From: Nymphaea colorata
Lineage: Eukaryota > Streptophyta > Magnoliopsida > Nymphaeales > Nymphaeaceae
Assembly (NCBI RefSeq): GCF_008831285.2
Contig: NC_045145.1
Coordinates: 10,414,802-10,478,801 of the forward strand
DNA: 64,000 nt
Reading direction: 5' to 3'
Part shown: positions 1-11,985 of the stretch, piece after piece
Layout: every line of letters begins with the position of its first letter
Numbering within the stretch: the first letter of the stretch is position 1
The notes under the pieces: generated by a model
The model's database searches: none
Seen by the model: the letters and a program-made list of their open reading frames with translations, nothing else
Told to the model about the DNA's origin: nothing
Program-made: the position numbers and the translations under genes

Positions 1-1680
1 ACTCTTACTTAAGATGAAGATTTCTGGAAAATGGAAAAAAAAAAAAAAATCATGTTCGTTGATCCATTAGTGAAAGTAAGAGAAGCAGTAACTATGGACT
101 ACTTGTATGAATCTCTTGATAGATCTAGAGAACCAATAAGAAGTACTGGTAAATTGGAAGATGAATGAAAAAGTTCATGAAGAATTGGACATAGTAAAAG
201 AGAAGCTTCTATTGATGAGGATGGAAAGACAATGGCAGAACTTCCGTAAGTATCATGCTAGAGGTCCTTCATTGTTTTGAGACAGGTTAGCCATGGATCT
301 TGTTCACTTCGCACATCCATGTAAGTATCTCATTTTACTTTTTTGAGATTTTTACAATAAAAGTTACTTGTAAAATTATGATATTTCATTTTTCTTGTTT
401 ACATAAACATGTATTTGTTGAGAGATTTTTGGGAGTTGTGTGCCTATACTCCAAAATGTTGAAATCAAAATTCTCAGTCAATTGGGTGCTTATGCTTGTG
501 AAGGGAATTGGAATGCATTTGACTTGGCTTAAAAAAGGAGAAACACTCTTGCATCAAGACTAAGGAATTTGGTATTCATTAGGATGAACATGCATTTGGA
601 CAATAAGACTCGAAAAATAGAGAAGATGAATGCAAATCCTATTCATCATTATATAGATCATATTGACCGTTCTCAATGAAAGAAGATATTGAGACTGAAA
701 TATGGAGCACGTAGTTTCGTAAGAGAAAGGAGAAAATAATGTTGAGAGTAAAATTCAAGGAAGGGCAGCACGAAAGCATGGAGCAAATGAAAAATCTGAT
801 TCTACCTTGTGGGGTGAAGATTGATCTTTCTGTCTTTCTTATTTTCTTAATTGAGAAAGCAACTTGAGTTTATATTATTAAATCCTTGAAGGCTTGAAAG
901 TTGATATTTGGTTGAGAACTCGAAAATATTGAAGTTTAAATGTTGACTAATGCTTGTTCTCCTTTTACTAGACAAATGTTTGCCGATTGTTCATTGTCAA
1001 TTGTCATTTATTAGTTTAAAAGGTAATTCTTTATTATCCTGTCACCCTCTTCTTAGTTTTACATTTATTTTTCTATTTTTTCAGGTTCTTATATATATTT
1101 TTAATTTTTCACATTCTTGAGATTTTCTCAAGAAAAACAAATTTGCTGAACAATATGCAGAAGTGAAAACTGAGAAGAAATTTATAATGGTGCTTTATTC
1201 ATAAAATACAAATAATTAAACTCAAGTATCAAAGTAGACTGAAACAATATAGAATATGATTTTGCCATGTCCAAGCCTGTCCCATGCCTAATACGTGCAT
1301 CCAGCCACGTCGACATGGGGGCAGTACCCTTCCAGGTGTCTCTGTGTGACATAGGTTAACACCTTCTACAAGTGTCAGAAGATCATTCACTAGTGGAAGT
1401 TGAGCAGCCAAGTCCTCATGTTGTACCGTGCGAACTATATCAAGCAACTGAGAGAACTACAGGCATTTTAAATGTAAAACTGTGCTAAGATATAATGACT
1501 TTGCATTGGCATTTTTATGACGTTTCTGTTCTCGAATGCCATTTAGAAAATTCATCAATATATTCCAATGATGAAAAGGTAAATCTGCTAATTGTGTGAG
1601 TTCTCGCATAGCAATACAAATTGATTTTGTATTCTGAATTTTGGCTTTTTCCATGTCATTTATCTTATTGTTTATTGCAG
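1..1680. other. Left edge: AT-rich, non-coding, probably intronic
   Basis: No convincing coding exon is visible. The synthetase exon at 1681 starts in mid-protein, so this stretch is probably the intron before it, with the upstream exons outside the window. The only recognisable piece is at about 1260-1354: a GTACCC-bearing stretch that ends in GTGTGACATAG, the same terminus as the hAT-like element at 36229-37453. Confidence 0.5.
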
Positions 1681-3955
1681 GATGATGCACACATATTTTG
1701 CCTAGAAGATCAAATCAAGGATGAGATCAGAGGTGTCCTGAATCTTGCTGAAAAAATCCTGCTCCAGTTTGGATTTGAAAAATATGAGGTCAACCTCTCA
1801 ACAAGGCCTGAGAAATTTGTCGGTGATGATGATGTATGGTCAAAGGCTACCACTGCTCTTAGAGATGCATTAGATGATAAGGGTTGGGAATATAAGTTAG
1901 ATGATGGTGGAGGTGCTTTTTATGGTCCCAAAATTGATCTTAAGATTGAAGACGCCCTGGGGAGAAAGTGGCAATGCTCGACAGTGCAGGCAAGTCCTTG
2001 AACTGGAATTATTCTGGTCAGGTTTTTCATCTTTTTGCTGGTGTTCTTTAAAGGTGTCCATTCGTTATGGTGTTCCTTGTTCCCAACAATTTATGAAGTG
2101 GCTTGCTAAATTTGGCTCCTTGAGCATCTCAAATTGTGTATGGCTGCTGATTCTTCTGAAACTTTCTGATGTTTGTGTGGCAACAGGTGGACTTTAATCT
2201 TCCCCAACGGTTTGACATATTCTATGTTGACTCTAATTTAGAAAGGAAGCGTCCCATCATGATCCACAGGGCAATCCTGGGATCTTTGGAGCGTTTCTTT
2301 GGGATACTAATAGAGCATTACGCAGGAGATTTTCCTCTTTGGATATCACCAATCCAAGCTCGCATTCTACCTGTCACGGATACGCAGGTATGATTCTATT
2401 ATATGTTCTTCTTTTGTATCATTCTTTTCCTTTTCCATGACGTGTAACCTTTCATTCAATACTTTTCTTTTCATTGTAAATGTCAAAGTTCTCACAGGCA
2501 CAATTTGCTTTTTCCAGTTTTGTCATTAGTTATTCTAGTTCCTTTGCAACTTGCGTCACTTGCGCCCTAGCCTTGTCACTTAAAGGTTTTATTTTATTTT
2601 TGTGATTAAAACCTGTCATTGAAGTTGCTGAGTTTGTAAATGCCTTCAACATCTCAAGAATCAGGTCCAAAAGAACTTGATTAACTGACAGAGTAGCTCT
2701 AAAAGATCAGAGCAATGAAGGATGCACAAGGGCACAACCAAATCACTCAAGAGTAACAAAATTCACGTAAGTGCATTCTGGCACAAACATAAAAATAGTC
2801 AATTATATTTGGACAAGAAAGGACTCCGTCAACTTTGACCGAGTCCTAAATTGGATGAATACGGTCCCGGGTATGTTGACCATATCTAGTACTGTTTGAC
2901 TAGTACCCAAGAAGTACCCAGGACGGTACTAGTACCAGTACTGGTGTCGTACCCAACCGGTACGGGTATGCTGCCTTTACAGCAGTATGCATGTGACAAA
3001 GATTTGTTTTTGGGCTTGTTTAAGACATCTTCCTGACGTACAATGACACATTGTTCATGGTAAAACTTAAACCTTCTACCAAATAAATAATGATTTTAAC
3101 TTGCAACAGATTTTCATCATTTGGTACAATTTTTCTTCTGTAGTCAATCTTGGGGTGCTTACAAACAAGTTCCTCTTAGACAAAACAAGGATGTTTTGCC
3201 ATTGCCATCAAAGAGAGACATGATAAGGCATGTCCTGAAAAGTGGCATGGATGTCATGACGGCAAACACCTTATGATTTGATTGAGACGTGTCAACAAAG
3301 CATGAAATAAATGAAAAAATAATTGGTCAAGTCATGATGGGGGGAGAGGCGACAGACTGATGTGAAACTACAAGGTTCAAAAATAGCTTACTGCCAGCGG
3401 TTCAACAGAACAATATGTCTTCATTTCACATTGTTTTTTATCTTCTCTTGTAATGTAAATGGTGGTGGAGGTTCGATCTCTTGCCTGAATCGTCTAATTA
3501 TGAACGTTTGAAACTACATCTTGTTAGTTGCTAGTCTGACAGATTGGCACCTCTTGAAATGCTAGGAGGGTGCATGAATTGCTTTTATCATATGTTCGCC
3601 CTTTGTTACCTGGTTACTGAATTATATGGCAACTGAATTTTCTCATTCAACCTGTTGTAAAGCAAATCTGCTCCGGGCTTTTTCTGTGTAGATGGGTTAC
3701 TGCGAAGAGGTTACAGCGAGATTGAAGGCACAAGGTATTAGAGCAGAGCTTTGCCATGGTGAGCGCCTGCCAAAATTGATAAGGAATGCTGAGAAGCAGA
3801 AGGTTCCTGTAATGGCTGTTGTAGGGCCAAAAGAAGTCCAATCCCAATCTGTAACAGTTCGATCAAGGTCTGGAGGAGAGCATGGAACCATGAGCGTCGA
3901 TGAGTTCATTGAAAAAATTCAACTTGCTGTGGAGAACAGAACTCCCTTTTTGTAA
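1681..3955 (+). CDS. EMB2761: Threonyl-tRNA synthetase, organellar type, last three exons (5' part not in window)
   Basis: Charges tRNA-Thr with threonine for translation in plastids and probably mitochondria; the symbol is that of the likely Arabidopsis orthologue. Exons are 1681-1989, 2187-2387 and 3692-3955, all joined in phase 0, giving 257 C-terminal residues. The first exon starts [16 protein letters not shown] and contains the class II core words [16 protein letters not shown] and [10 protein letters not shown]. The second continues with [10 protein letters not shown] and has class II motif 3 ([16 protein letters not shown]). It leads into the HGTP anticodon-binding domain, which fills the third exon ([27 protein letters not shown]) and ends at TAA 3953-3955. 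The reading frame is intact across all three exons, so the gene looks functional. The N-terminal editing and motif 1/2 regions must lie upstream. The first intron begins with GC; the second holds a hAT-like fragment. Confidence 0.93.
1990..2186 (+). other. GC-AG intron of the threonyl-tRNA synthetase gene
   Basis: The exon ends ...GTGCAG and the next bases are GCAAGT, which fits the known strong GC-AG donor pattern (AG/GCAAGT). The acceptor is AACAG at 2182-2186. This joins STVQ to VDFNLP exactly as the family requires. Using the nearby GT further downstream would read through a stop codon. Confidence 0.85.
2815..3001 (+). mobile_element. hAT-like element fragment with GGTACC-type subterminal array
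   Basis: This stretch contains the 20-base word TCAACTTTGACCGAGT followed by degenerate copies of GTACC/GGTAC, and it ends in GTATGCATGTGACAAAG. The same order (TCAACTTTGACCGAGT, ACGGTC, GGTACC array, GTACCTGTGTGACATAG) forms the right end of the complete element at 36229-37453. It is therefore a right-end copy of that family, inserted in the intron 2388-3691. I could not place its left end. Confidence 0.65.
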
Positions 3956-5400
3956 GACGCCATTAATTCCCTCAACCACACCCCTTCAAAGCCCCCCTAA
4001 TGATGTTCCGTGAGCCAGATTCTTTTTAAGTATAAATATGAACTTGTTTACATGTGCATCACATGGCCTTGATACTAACATGCTGAATGTGATAATAAGT
4101 GGAAAACAAAATGTCAATACTTTATAAATGGGGTTCAGAATGCTAAAAGAACCTCTGAGTTGTAACAAAGTTTCCGACGCCTGGACTATGTTCATCAGCC
4201 TGGATTTTCAACCATGATTCAGGTTCAGCTTTGTTGCTTCAGTGTTTTTTTGTGGATTCTTGTTTCATTAAAAGGAGTTACGTTCGCTTGCAGGTACAAG
4301 GCAACACTTACTGGGGGAAATCAGTGGATTGCAGGAGGTTTAGACTATTCTTCTTCTTGTAATGAGGGATCTGGAGATAAGTGAAAAAAGCTACCCGCGT
4401 TTGAATTAGTAACGTTAGAACTCCCTAAGGAAATCCGGTACTCTCTCTCTCCCTTGCAAACGTACCCTAGGGGGCAAAAAGAATTGGACACTTTAGATAA
4501 GCAATTTAGTTTGAAACCAATTGCCTATTTAGCTATTTTCATTGTTCGTCGTTCTTGGCTGCAGTGGACGCACGCGCGTATATATAGATTGGCTTGCAAG
4601 GTTGGTGGGAGGTCAAGCCTTTAGCCAAAATAAATAGAAAGATAAAGATAAAAAGGTGAAGAAGCCTTGCACGACGAAGACTTATTAACAAAATTGGAAG
4701 GTCAAGTTTTAACCAAATGAAAGGAAATGGTGGGATCTGCTACATTAATGTTTACGTTGTTTTTTTCAAATGTAAAGGGCATATCTAATGGAAAGCCTTG
4801 ACTATACATAGGGCACTTGAGGGCTTGTACGTGGGTATGCTTCTAAAAGGTGGTGAAGAGAGAGACAGAAAGAGGGGGCTCTCAAGGGTTGCGTGCGTGT
4901 TGCGTAAGAGAGGGACATGAGAGAGGGTTGGTTTTGTGGTGGAGTAGCAGTTTAGCCGAGCCACCTTACCTTAACTTGCGTGTTCTCTTTGTGTGGTTGC
5001 CACCTACTTTTTTTGTTTCCTTGAGCCCAAAAGCAGCTTAACACATGTATACATGTGATCCCTACAACATAAGCGTGAAGTTTGAAGCCTTGAAAATTGT
5101 GGAGGTTATATACAAGTCGTAAATGCTAGATTGAACTAGCGTTAGCTTAAACCTGATTTTCGACATGCACTTGCATTTTGAGTTCATGTCAAACTCAATG
5201 TGTGATTAAATTGAAATTAAGGTTAAAAAGAAAATTTGATCTATCAAAAGGGGTCTAACTTTATACTAATTAGTTTGCACACGCTCGACATTTTTAAAGA
5301 TGGAGAAGACAAAACTCTTTTCCTAGGTTCTCTTCTATCCGTGAACGTGGCCAGTGGGGCTAAAGTAAGCAATGCTGCAAGTTTACTTGTTCTATTTAAA
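3956..5400. other. Downstream of threonyl-tRNA synthetase; no gene seen
   Basis: Presumed 3' UTR followed by intergenic DNA. It is AT-rich with short GA-rich stretches (around 4850-4920). The open frames present are short and show no recognisable domain. Confidence 0.4.
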
Positions 5401-5419
5401 CCGGTACTTACAATAAAGG

Positions 5420-8275
5420 ATTGCTGGGAGATGGCCTCGCTAATTTTATTCAAAAAGATATTATATATACAAGGAGCACAACAAAAAAAAAATGGGGATG
5501 CAAAACACGCATCAGCAGTAGCAAGCCCCAACTACCAAACTCAGTAGCTCAAAAACTAATACAAGACAGTAGGAACTACACTGCTACCCTCACCCCAAAT
5601 AGGCAACAGCGCAAACCATAACAACGATATATCCCCCATCATCCCTGCCATCTCGGTAGCCATATCTGTTCAAAATGGTGCCAGCCATTAAGGTGGGAAA
5701 GCCATCCAAACAAGTCAAATTGTGTATGTCCTTAGCAAGATCCTGCCATCTCTCTGGCACTCGCGCCTTCCACTCTTCATGCTCGCAAGTCTCGTCTTTG
5801 CATTTCTGTTTGGCATAATAACTGCTCTCTCCACCCTGCCCCCAACTTCTGGCAACCAGCAGTTCAGAAGCTCCAATTCCAATGTATCATTCCCTTCACT
5901 AGCCCATACCGACTTCCACTTCAGCTGACTTTCTCTAGCGCTGAACCAGATCGAGAAAACTTCCCTGGACCTGCTTCTACATTGGTCAAGATTTGAATCA
6001 CAATTGGGTCCATTTCTATCTCCTCATTTCTACAACAGAAAACACCTGAGTTTACCCAGACATTCATAAGAATCCTATCATTCGTCTCCCAATCCACACT
6101 TTTATAGTTGTCACAGCACATAGAACAAACTTTATGTTTGATGTTATCGAGAAGTGTTTCTTCATACTCATAATACCTCCAGTTTCTAGATACCCATAAT
6201 TGACACCCTACTACTTGAAAGGTTAGAGCCCAGCACTTTTGAAGCCATAGTAATTTCAAGGGCGTCTTCATCCATAGCTGAAATTCTTTATCAATGTTAG
6301 ACCATGGAATTATTTCCCTACCAAAGTTACCAATCACCCAGCTCCACACCTGTTGGGCACATGGACAGCTAATAATGACATGATGATTCTATTCCTCAGC
6401 TCTCTCGCATAGAGCGCACCTATTCGCTAACTGGCAGCCCCATCTTTGGATTCTATCCATTGTGGGCAGGCGGCTATGGCATGCAACGAAGGAGAACCAG
6501 CGTGCTTTTGAAGGGGCATCATGGTTCCTTATCATTTTCTTCCAAGATTGATTCTCACCTTTGAGTTCTTAACTTCTTCCAAAAATCTTTCCATTTGATT
6601 GTTCCCTTTGATTGTAGCCTTATCTTCCACCATCCACACAAACAGATCCTTATTGCCGTTCAATTGCAGCCTCTCAAGGATGCCTTGCACCCTAGCATTG
6701 GACAGAGACCCATAATAGGACCTCGCCTGTGAAATAGATAGATATTCGGTCCAGTCTCCATCTGATAAACTCCTCTACATTAAGCTCTTCCATCAATATA
6801 TGGTTATCCCAACTATCAGCCCAGAACTTAATAAAAGTTCCATTACCGATCTTCCACTGAACTTTTTGTTCTATCCAATTCCATCCCCACCCTAGACTGT
6901 GCCATACCCACGATCCCTTCCACGGGTATTTAGCTGTCCATAGGCTTTTATGAGGGGCCAGGTACCTTTGGTTCAGCCATGTGCCGATGTGAGATCTTTG
7001 TTAAGAATGTCACACACTCTACTAGCCAGGAGAGCCCGATCGGACTCTTCTAGAGGTATTATACCTGCCCCTCCTTCCTCCCTTGGTTTGCTTATGCTCT
7101 TCCAAGAAATCAGGCGGAGACCTGTTTGGGCATTGCAGATACCCCAAAGGAAGCGAGCGATGCTTCATTTTAGGACGAGAATCACTTTTTTGGGAATACT
7201 AAACACCATAATCCAATATATTGCAATTGAGGTCAGGTTGTATTTGATTAAACACAATCTTTCCGCATAATACAGCAATCTGGCCTTCCAGGTCGCTAGT
7301 GTCCTTTCAAACTTAATGATGAGGCCTGTACACATGCTCTCCTCCATCTTTCTCATGAACAAGGATACACCTAAATAGGACATAGGTAGTGACTCTTCTT
7401 TCCAGCCAGTCAATACAATCTGCCTCTACTTTTTAAAATCACTGACATTGAAAAGAACTGCAGTCTGCAGCAGTCTTCTCTTTGTTCATAAGGAAACCAG
7501 CTTTCATCTCCATTTCCTTGAATATGGACAAGATACATGCTACCGATTTCTTGGAGGCCCTGCTAAACAGTAATATGTCATCAGCAAACAACAATGAGTT
7601 AGTAGATGGAAGATTTTCCGGGAGGGAGGGAGGAATGACTTCCTGGAACCTAATTTTTCCTCTCAGTCCTCTCACAAGACTTCCATAATGAGGATAAAAA
7701 GGTACGGAGAGAGTGGGTCCCCTTGCCGGAGGCCCTTATAGAGCTCTTAAAACGTCTTCCTTAAATCTCATTAATCAGCACTGCATGTGTTACAAATTCT
7801 ACACACTTCATTACTAGTTCTATCCATCTTCCCTAAAATCCAGGAGTTTCCATACAGACCTTGAGAAAAGGCCATGAGACGACCCGTCGTAGGCCTTTGA
7901 CAGGTCCAGTTTCAAACATACGTTCTCTTGCTTGCTGTAACTAAGCCTATCCACCATCTCATCGGCTAGCGCACTACTTACTTGATCATGTATAACACTG
8001 TTCTTAACAAAAGCTCCTTGATTGTGCCCTATGATGCACACAAGGATGTTTTGTAACCTGTTCACCATTACTTTGGAGAGGATATTGTAGAAGATTGAGT
8101 TGCATAGTGCAAACGGACGAAAATCCTCAATACATTCTGCCCCAAAAAATTTGGAATGAGCATAAGGTAAGTGAAGTTGATACTACTTACTAGCTTAGCC
8201 GATGAGAAGAAGAGGCAACCGCTTTCGTCACATCCTCTCCAGTAATTTCCAAACAGTTTTCATGAGTTTCATGAT
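5420..8275 (-). mobile_element. LINE (L1-type non-LTR retrotransposon), 5'-truncated and degenerate
   Basis: Reading the minus strand, broken frames give, in order: an RT N-terminal region (EDVTKAV, DFRPFALCNSIFYNILSKVMVNRLQ, about 8240-8045), motif A (CLKLDLSKAYD, about 7905), motif B (KGLRQGDPLSPYLF, about 7735-7690) and motif C (LLFADDILLFSRA, about 7610). These are followed by the thumb region (MSYLGVSLF, about 7380) and a zinc-binding reverse-transcriptase tail (CQLANRCALCERAEE then a stop codon, then HVIISCPCAQQVWSWV, about 6440-6330). Frameshifts and stops separate all of these parts. The endonuclease domain is missing, so the copy is 5'-truncated near 8275, as is common for LINEs. A polyadenylation-like AATAAA on the minus strand lies at 5450-5445, marking the 3' end; no poly-A tail is obvious. 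Confidence 0.85.
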
Positions 8276-9700
8276 CCCTCCTCCTGCCTCTCGATCTCCT
8301 AGCCAGGGTCCCGCCTGAGAAGGCACCGCCTCTGGCGAGCGCCGACCCCCTGCAGTCCTCCCCCGATTGTTTCTCCTCCTCTTTTGTTGCTTGTTCTCCC
8401 TCACTTCTTCTTCGCTATTTCTTATTTAAACAGGTATTTGGCATGTCTTTTGCGTTTTGTACTTCTTTTCTTATTTTGTGTGCCAATGAAATAAGAGTAA
8501 TTTTAGAGGCAAAGAAGGGAAAGAAGTAACGAGAATGAAATCAGTCTACATCTGAATTAGATAGAAAAGCCAAAAAAAAGAAAAGGTGGCAAGCTACAGT
8601 GATTATCATGGTAAGGGCAAGACGGAACTTAATAACGCCACTTAGTTGGATTTTACCGCATGCATGAAAAGTAATATTATTTAACGAATTAAATAGAAAA
8701 ATGAAACCCGCCCTAGAAATGGATAAAGATGGCTTTAAATAAGCTTGCAGTAAAACAGGTTTACAAAAAACAACCAAAATTCCATTCCAAGTATATCTTG
8801 ACGAGTCTATGACAGACATTTGAATCCCTCTGTATATAGGTCAGCGACTCCGCGTCTTTCGGTTTACATCATTTTCGTGTGGTGTGCAGTCGTATTATTG
8901 AGCTGGGGCACTGCGTTCATCGTTTTCATCCGACATGGGTTTCTCTTCCTCTCGGATGTCTGTTGTCTCGTTAGAAGCATTATGTCGACGTGCCAAATGC
9001 GTTCAAAATCTATGCTCGCCTGTCTGCTAATTTCTTCCACCGCTAAGCTGAAGTAATGGGTTCCTACCCCGCAACTGTGGCAGTCCTACAGTTCTATCTA
9101 TCAGGCATTGCTTGGATTGTTTTCACTGTGGCACAAAGCAGCAGCCGAAACCTCATGCCCTATGCTGCCGGTCGTCAACAAAGTAGGAAGAACGTTCACT
9201 TACCACCGTTGCTGATCAAGAGTTTTTGGTCGGTGATCAGTATAATGACTTGGGAAAGGAGATTTTTCTCCCATGATCAATACATGACTAAACTTCTCTC
9301 CTTTCTCAAAAGAACAAACTATAGGTTAAAAGTATACTTTTAATTGAATTTGTTCGCTGCGATCTTGTCTGGATTATGAATTTGATTCCACAAAAAGCCA
9401 TGTATGCATGGAGAAACGCTGACGATTCTTGATAAATTGTTTAGATTGACCATTCAGTGTAAAAGAACGAACGGCGAGAGAATATGAAGAGGAGAAAACA
9501 CTCTTTTAAACCTTATTCTAAAATTTGATTTAAATAAAAAAAAATGTTCTTTCTGGTCACATAAGAATGCCTATTTCGATTCCGCGTATGTTGGAGTGTT
9601 CAATAAAGAATTTTACACATTTCAAGTACTTATGTGTAAATTGACATTAAGCGAGGAGTGAAAAAATCATAATACATTTTTGAGATATAATATGCATCAA
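8276..9700. other. Non-coding stretch, no gene recognised
   Basis: A 78-codon and a 95-codon frame abut near 9056, but neither shows a known domain and no splice structure supports them. There is a TATATA word at about 8834. I see no repeats or RNA gene here. Confidence 0.35.
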
Positions 9701-9957
9701 GCTCACATGTGAATCCTGGATTTGAGTTTGGTACTAGACCTAAATACGAGTCTAGATCCAAAGAAAATTCTAGAAGATGGATCAAGATATGGTATTGAAA
9801 TTTGAATTATGATTTGATATCCAGGATCTGAAATATGAATGAATTTGGATCTATAAAGGTAGGTCATGTATGAGACTTGGATATGAGATCCAAACAACGA
9901 AATATGACTTGAATATATGATCTGGATCAGAAATATGGCATGGAGATATTAAAATAG
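9700..9957. repeat. Degenerate GGATCTGAAAT/GATCCAAAT-type repeat block
   Basis: Short imperfect copies of words such as GGATCTGAAATATGAAT and GAGATCCAAAC recur every 15-40 bases. This matches, on the opposite strand, the GATCCAAATCT block at 18880-19420 and a weaker one near 63300-63600. Confidence 0.5.
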
Positions 9958-10095
9958 CATGGACCTAGACCTGGACCTAGCTCTAGTTGGGCTAAGTGGG
10001 TTCAAGCTACATGACATGGACTAGTCCTGGTTTAAGTTCAGTTTTTAAGATACTAGGTTCAGACCTAGGTTGGACGTAGGATCAGCATAGGTGCT
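9958..10095. repeat. Degenerate CCTAGG-type self-complementary array
   Basis: GACCTAGACCTGGACCTAG is followed by CTAGTTGGG, ACTAGTCCTGG, ACTAGGTTC and ACCTAGGTTGG. The palindrome CCTAGG and close variants dominate about 140 bases. It resembles the other self-complementary blocks in this window, but no element boundaries are visible. Confidence 0.45.
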
Positions 10096-10719
10096 ATTTT
10101 AGAAAAAGTAAGTTTTAGTGAGAAATTGGGGTAGGCTGAGTGTGGGCTCAGGACTACCAAATTTACTAAATGTATATTAAGATTTTATGAAAAATATGTG
10201 TATGGTGGAAAATGACCAAAATGTGATTTTGAATTGAAATAAGTTCAAATAAAGGGACGAGCTTGATTTAATGCTCTAGAATCAAAGAAGACCATAAACC
10301 AAGATATATGTAACATATACCTTATATTTATACATAAGAATATGACTCAAAAAGCAAATGAGTATTTTGAATCTGTGTGTATTTCTACAGTTTCAAATGA
10401 GTTTTTTTCCTATTGTCACGTTCTTAAATAGGCTTTGGTTAAAATCTTGCTGAATAATTCCTCTCGATTGCTCTAAAAGTCAAAAACAAGTTTTCCCAAG
10501 TTGTATGCAACACATTCACAAGGGAAAGTTGAGAAAAGCCATAAAAGACATATTTTTGTTAGAATTTTTACAGGTGGAGCTCAAGGTATTTAGAAAAGCT
10601 ACTTACCTATAAGGACATGCTAAAAGATTGAAGAAATTCACTTTGATTTACAAAATTAAGCTCTACAACTCTTTATAGAATGTTGCAAGCATTAGGAATG
10701 AACTTCATGACTTTCAAAA
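10096..10719. other. AT-rich intergenic DNA
   Basis: No coding potential, repeat structure or RNA gene was recognised here. Confidence 0.35.
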
Positions 10720-11170
10720 CTGAATTAAACTCAACTGGAATGAATGAACTCAAACCGAACTAAAGGAGTATCGAGTTACTCATGATAAATATAAACTAAA
10801 ATTGAATTCAACTGAATTAAACTCAAACTGGAAGGAATGAGCAAATTCAGTTCAAACTCATGAAAACATAAGAGAAAAAGCACACAGAAATGAATTGAAT
10901 TCAAACCAGAATGAATAAGCTTAAACAAAACTAAAGGAAACTTGATTTATACATGACAAACATAGTCTAGCTCACTTTTTGAGTTGAGCTCAAATTCAGC
11001 TCAAACCTGAAAACAACAGAGAGAAAGTATTCGGAACTGAATTGAACTTAAACTAGGATAAATGAACTCAAATTAAACTAAAAGAAGCTTGATTTATATA
11101 TGATAAACATGGTCTTAACTCAGTTTTTGCTCACTCTTTAAGGTTGAGATCAAATTCAACTCAAACCCCC
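10720..11170. repeat. Tandem repeat, unit about 160 bp, about three copies
   Basis: The landmark CTTGATTTATACATGACAAA at about 10930 recurs as a close variant at about 11086, and in more diverged form at about 10767. Between them the same order of words is kept: AATTGAATTCAAACC, GAATGAACTCAAA, then GAGCTCAAATTCAGCTCAAAC. Spacings of 164 and 157 bases indicate a degenerate minisatellite. Confidence 0.6.
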
Positions 11171-11985
11171 CAAAAACAAAAGAAAGAAAGACCTAGTGAC
11201 AACTTGCAAGTTGGTAGCAGACTGAAACTTAGGTTGGACTCAAATAAGTGGAATAACACTTTTTCTCTATTAAGGTAAACTTGTTTTAACTTGGTGGAGC
11301 TAAAGATCACAGTTTTGAGTTCTAAGAGCTGATTTGAACTACAGAGGAGTTAGCTTCAGACTATGATACTCTAATGACTCATAGGGTCATGTAAAATGGA
11401 GAAAACGAACTACTTGCTCAAATGTTAGGCAATTCTCAGAATTTTGGTGAAAATCTCAACTGTATAGGTCACCATACTAGGATGCAAGGGCAAAATAGAA
11501 ATTTTCAGCTTGGACAAATGACTCTTTATTCTTGAACTTGAAATCTCATGGTGAAGGGTAAAATGGCCATTTGGGCTTGTAAAAATTTTGTGTTGGCAAT
11601 AAGTAAAAAATAATATTTTATGTATATTATCAAAATGAAAAACAAAAAAAAAATTGAAAACACAAATAATTAAAATACTAATAAATAATAGTAAACAAAT
11701 AAATGAATGAACTATGAGACATTGCACCATTAAATCAAAGTGATTTAACATAAGCTTTGAACAACAATTAACATAAGTTGAATATGTTTTTCTTTACATG
11801 TATTTTTATTTAATATACTTGTTATTTTAGTAGTTGTTTTTCTAATTTTGACATTACTAGTTTTGTTTTCGATGTTTACGCTTCGCTTCGCTATGCTTCG
11901 GTTTGTTTTGCCTCACTTCATAGGCTTAATCCTTTGTTTCAACTCATTGCATTTAGCAATCATTGATTACAACCTCTTGACATTC
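11171..11985. other. AT-rich intergenic DNA
   Basis: The only frames are short and AT-rich. I see no domain, RNA gene or clear repeat. Confidence 0.35.

Noticed and set aside
1-540. Possible upstream exons of the threonyl-tRNA synthetase
   Set aside because: Short frames here do not match the expected sequence before DDAHIF, so the upstream exons are taken to be outside the window.
3460-3500. GGTTCGATCTC, resembling a tRNA T-loop
   Set aside because: No matching acceptor stem or anticodon arm could be placed upstream.
8820-9343. Two abutting frames of 78 and 95 codons
   Set aside because: No recognisable motifs, different frames and no splice signals that join them convincingly.
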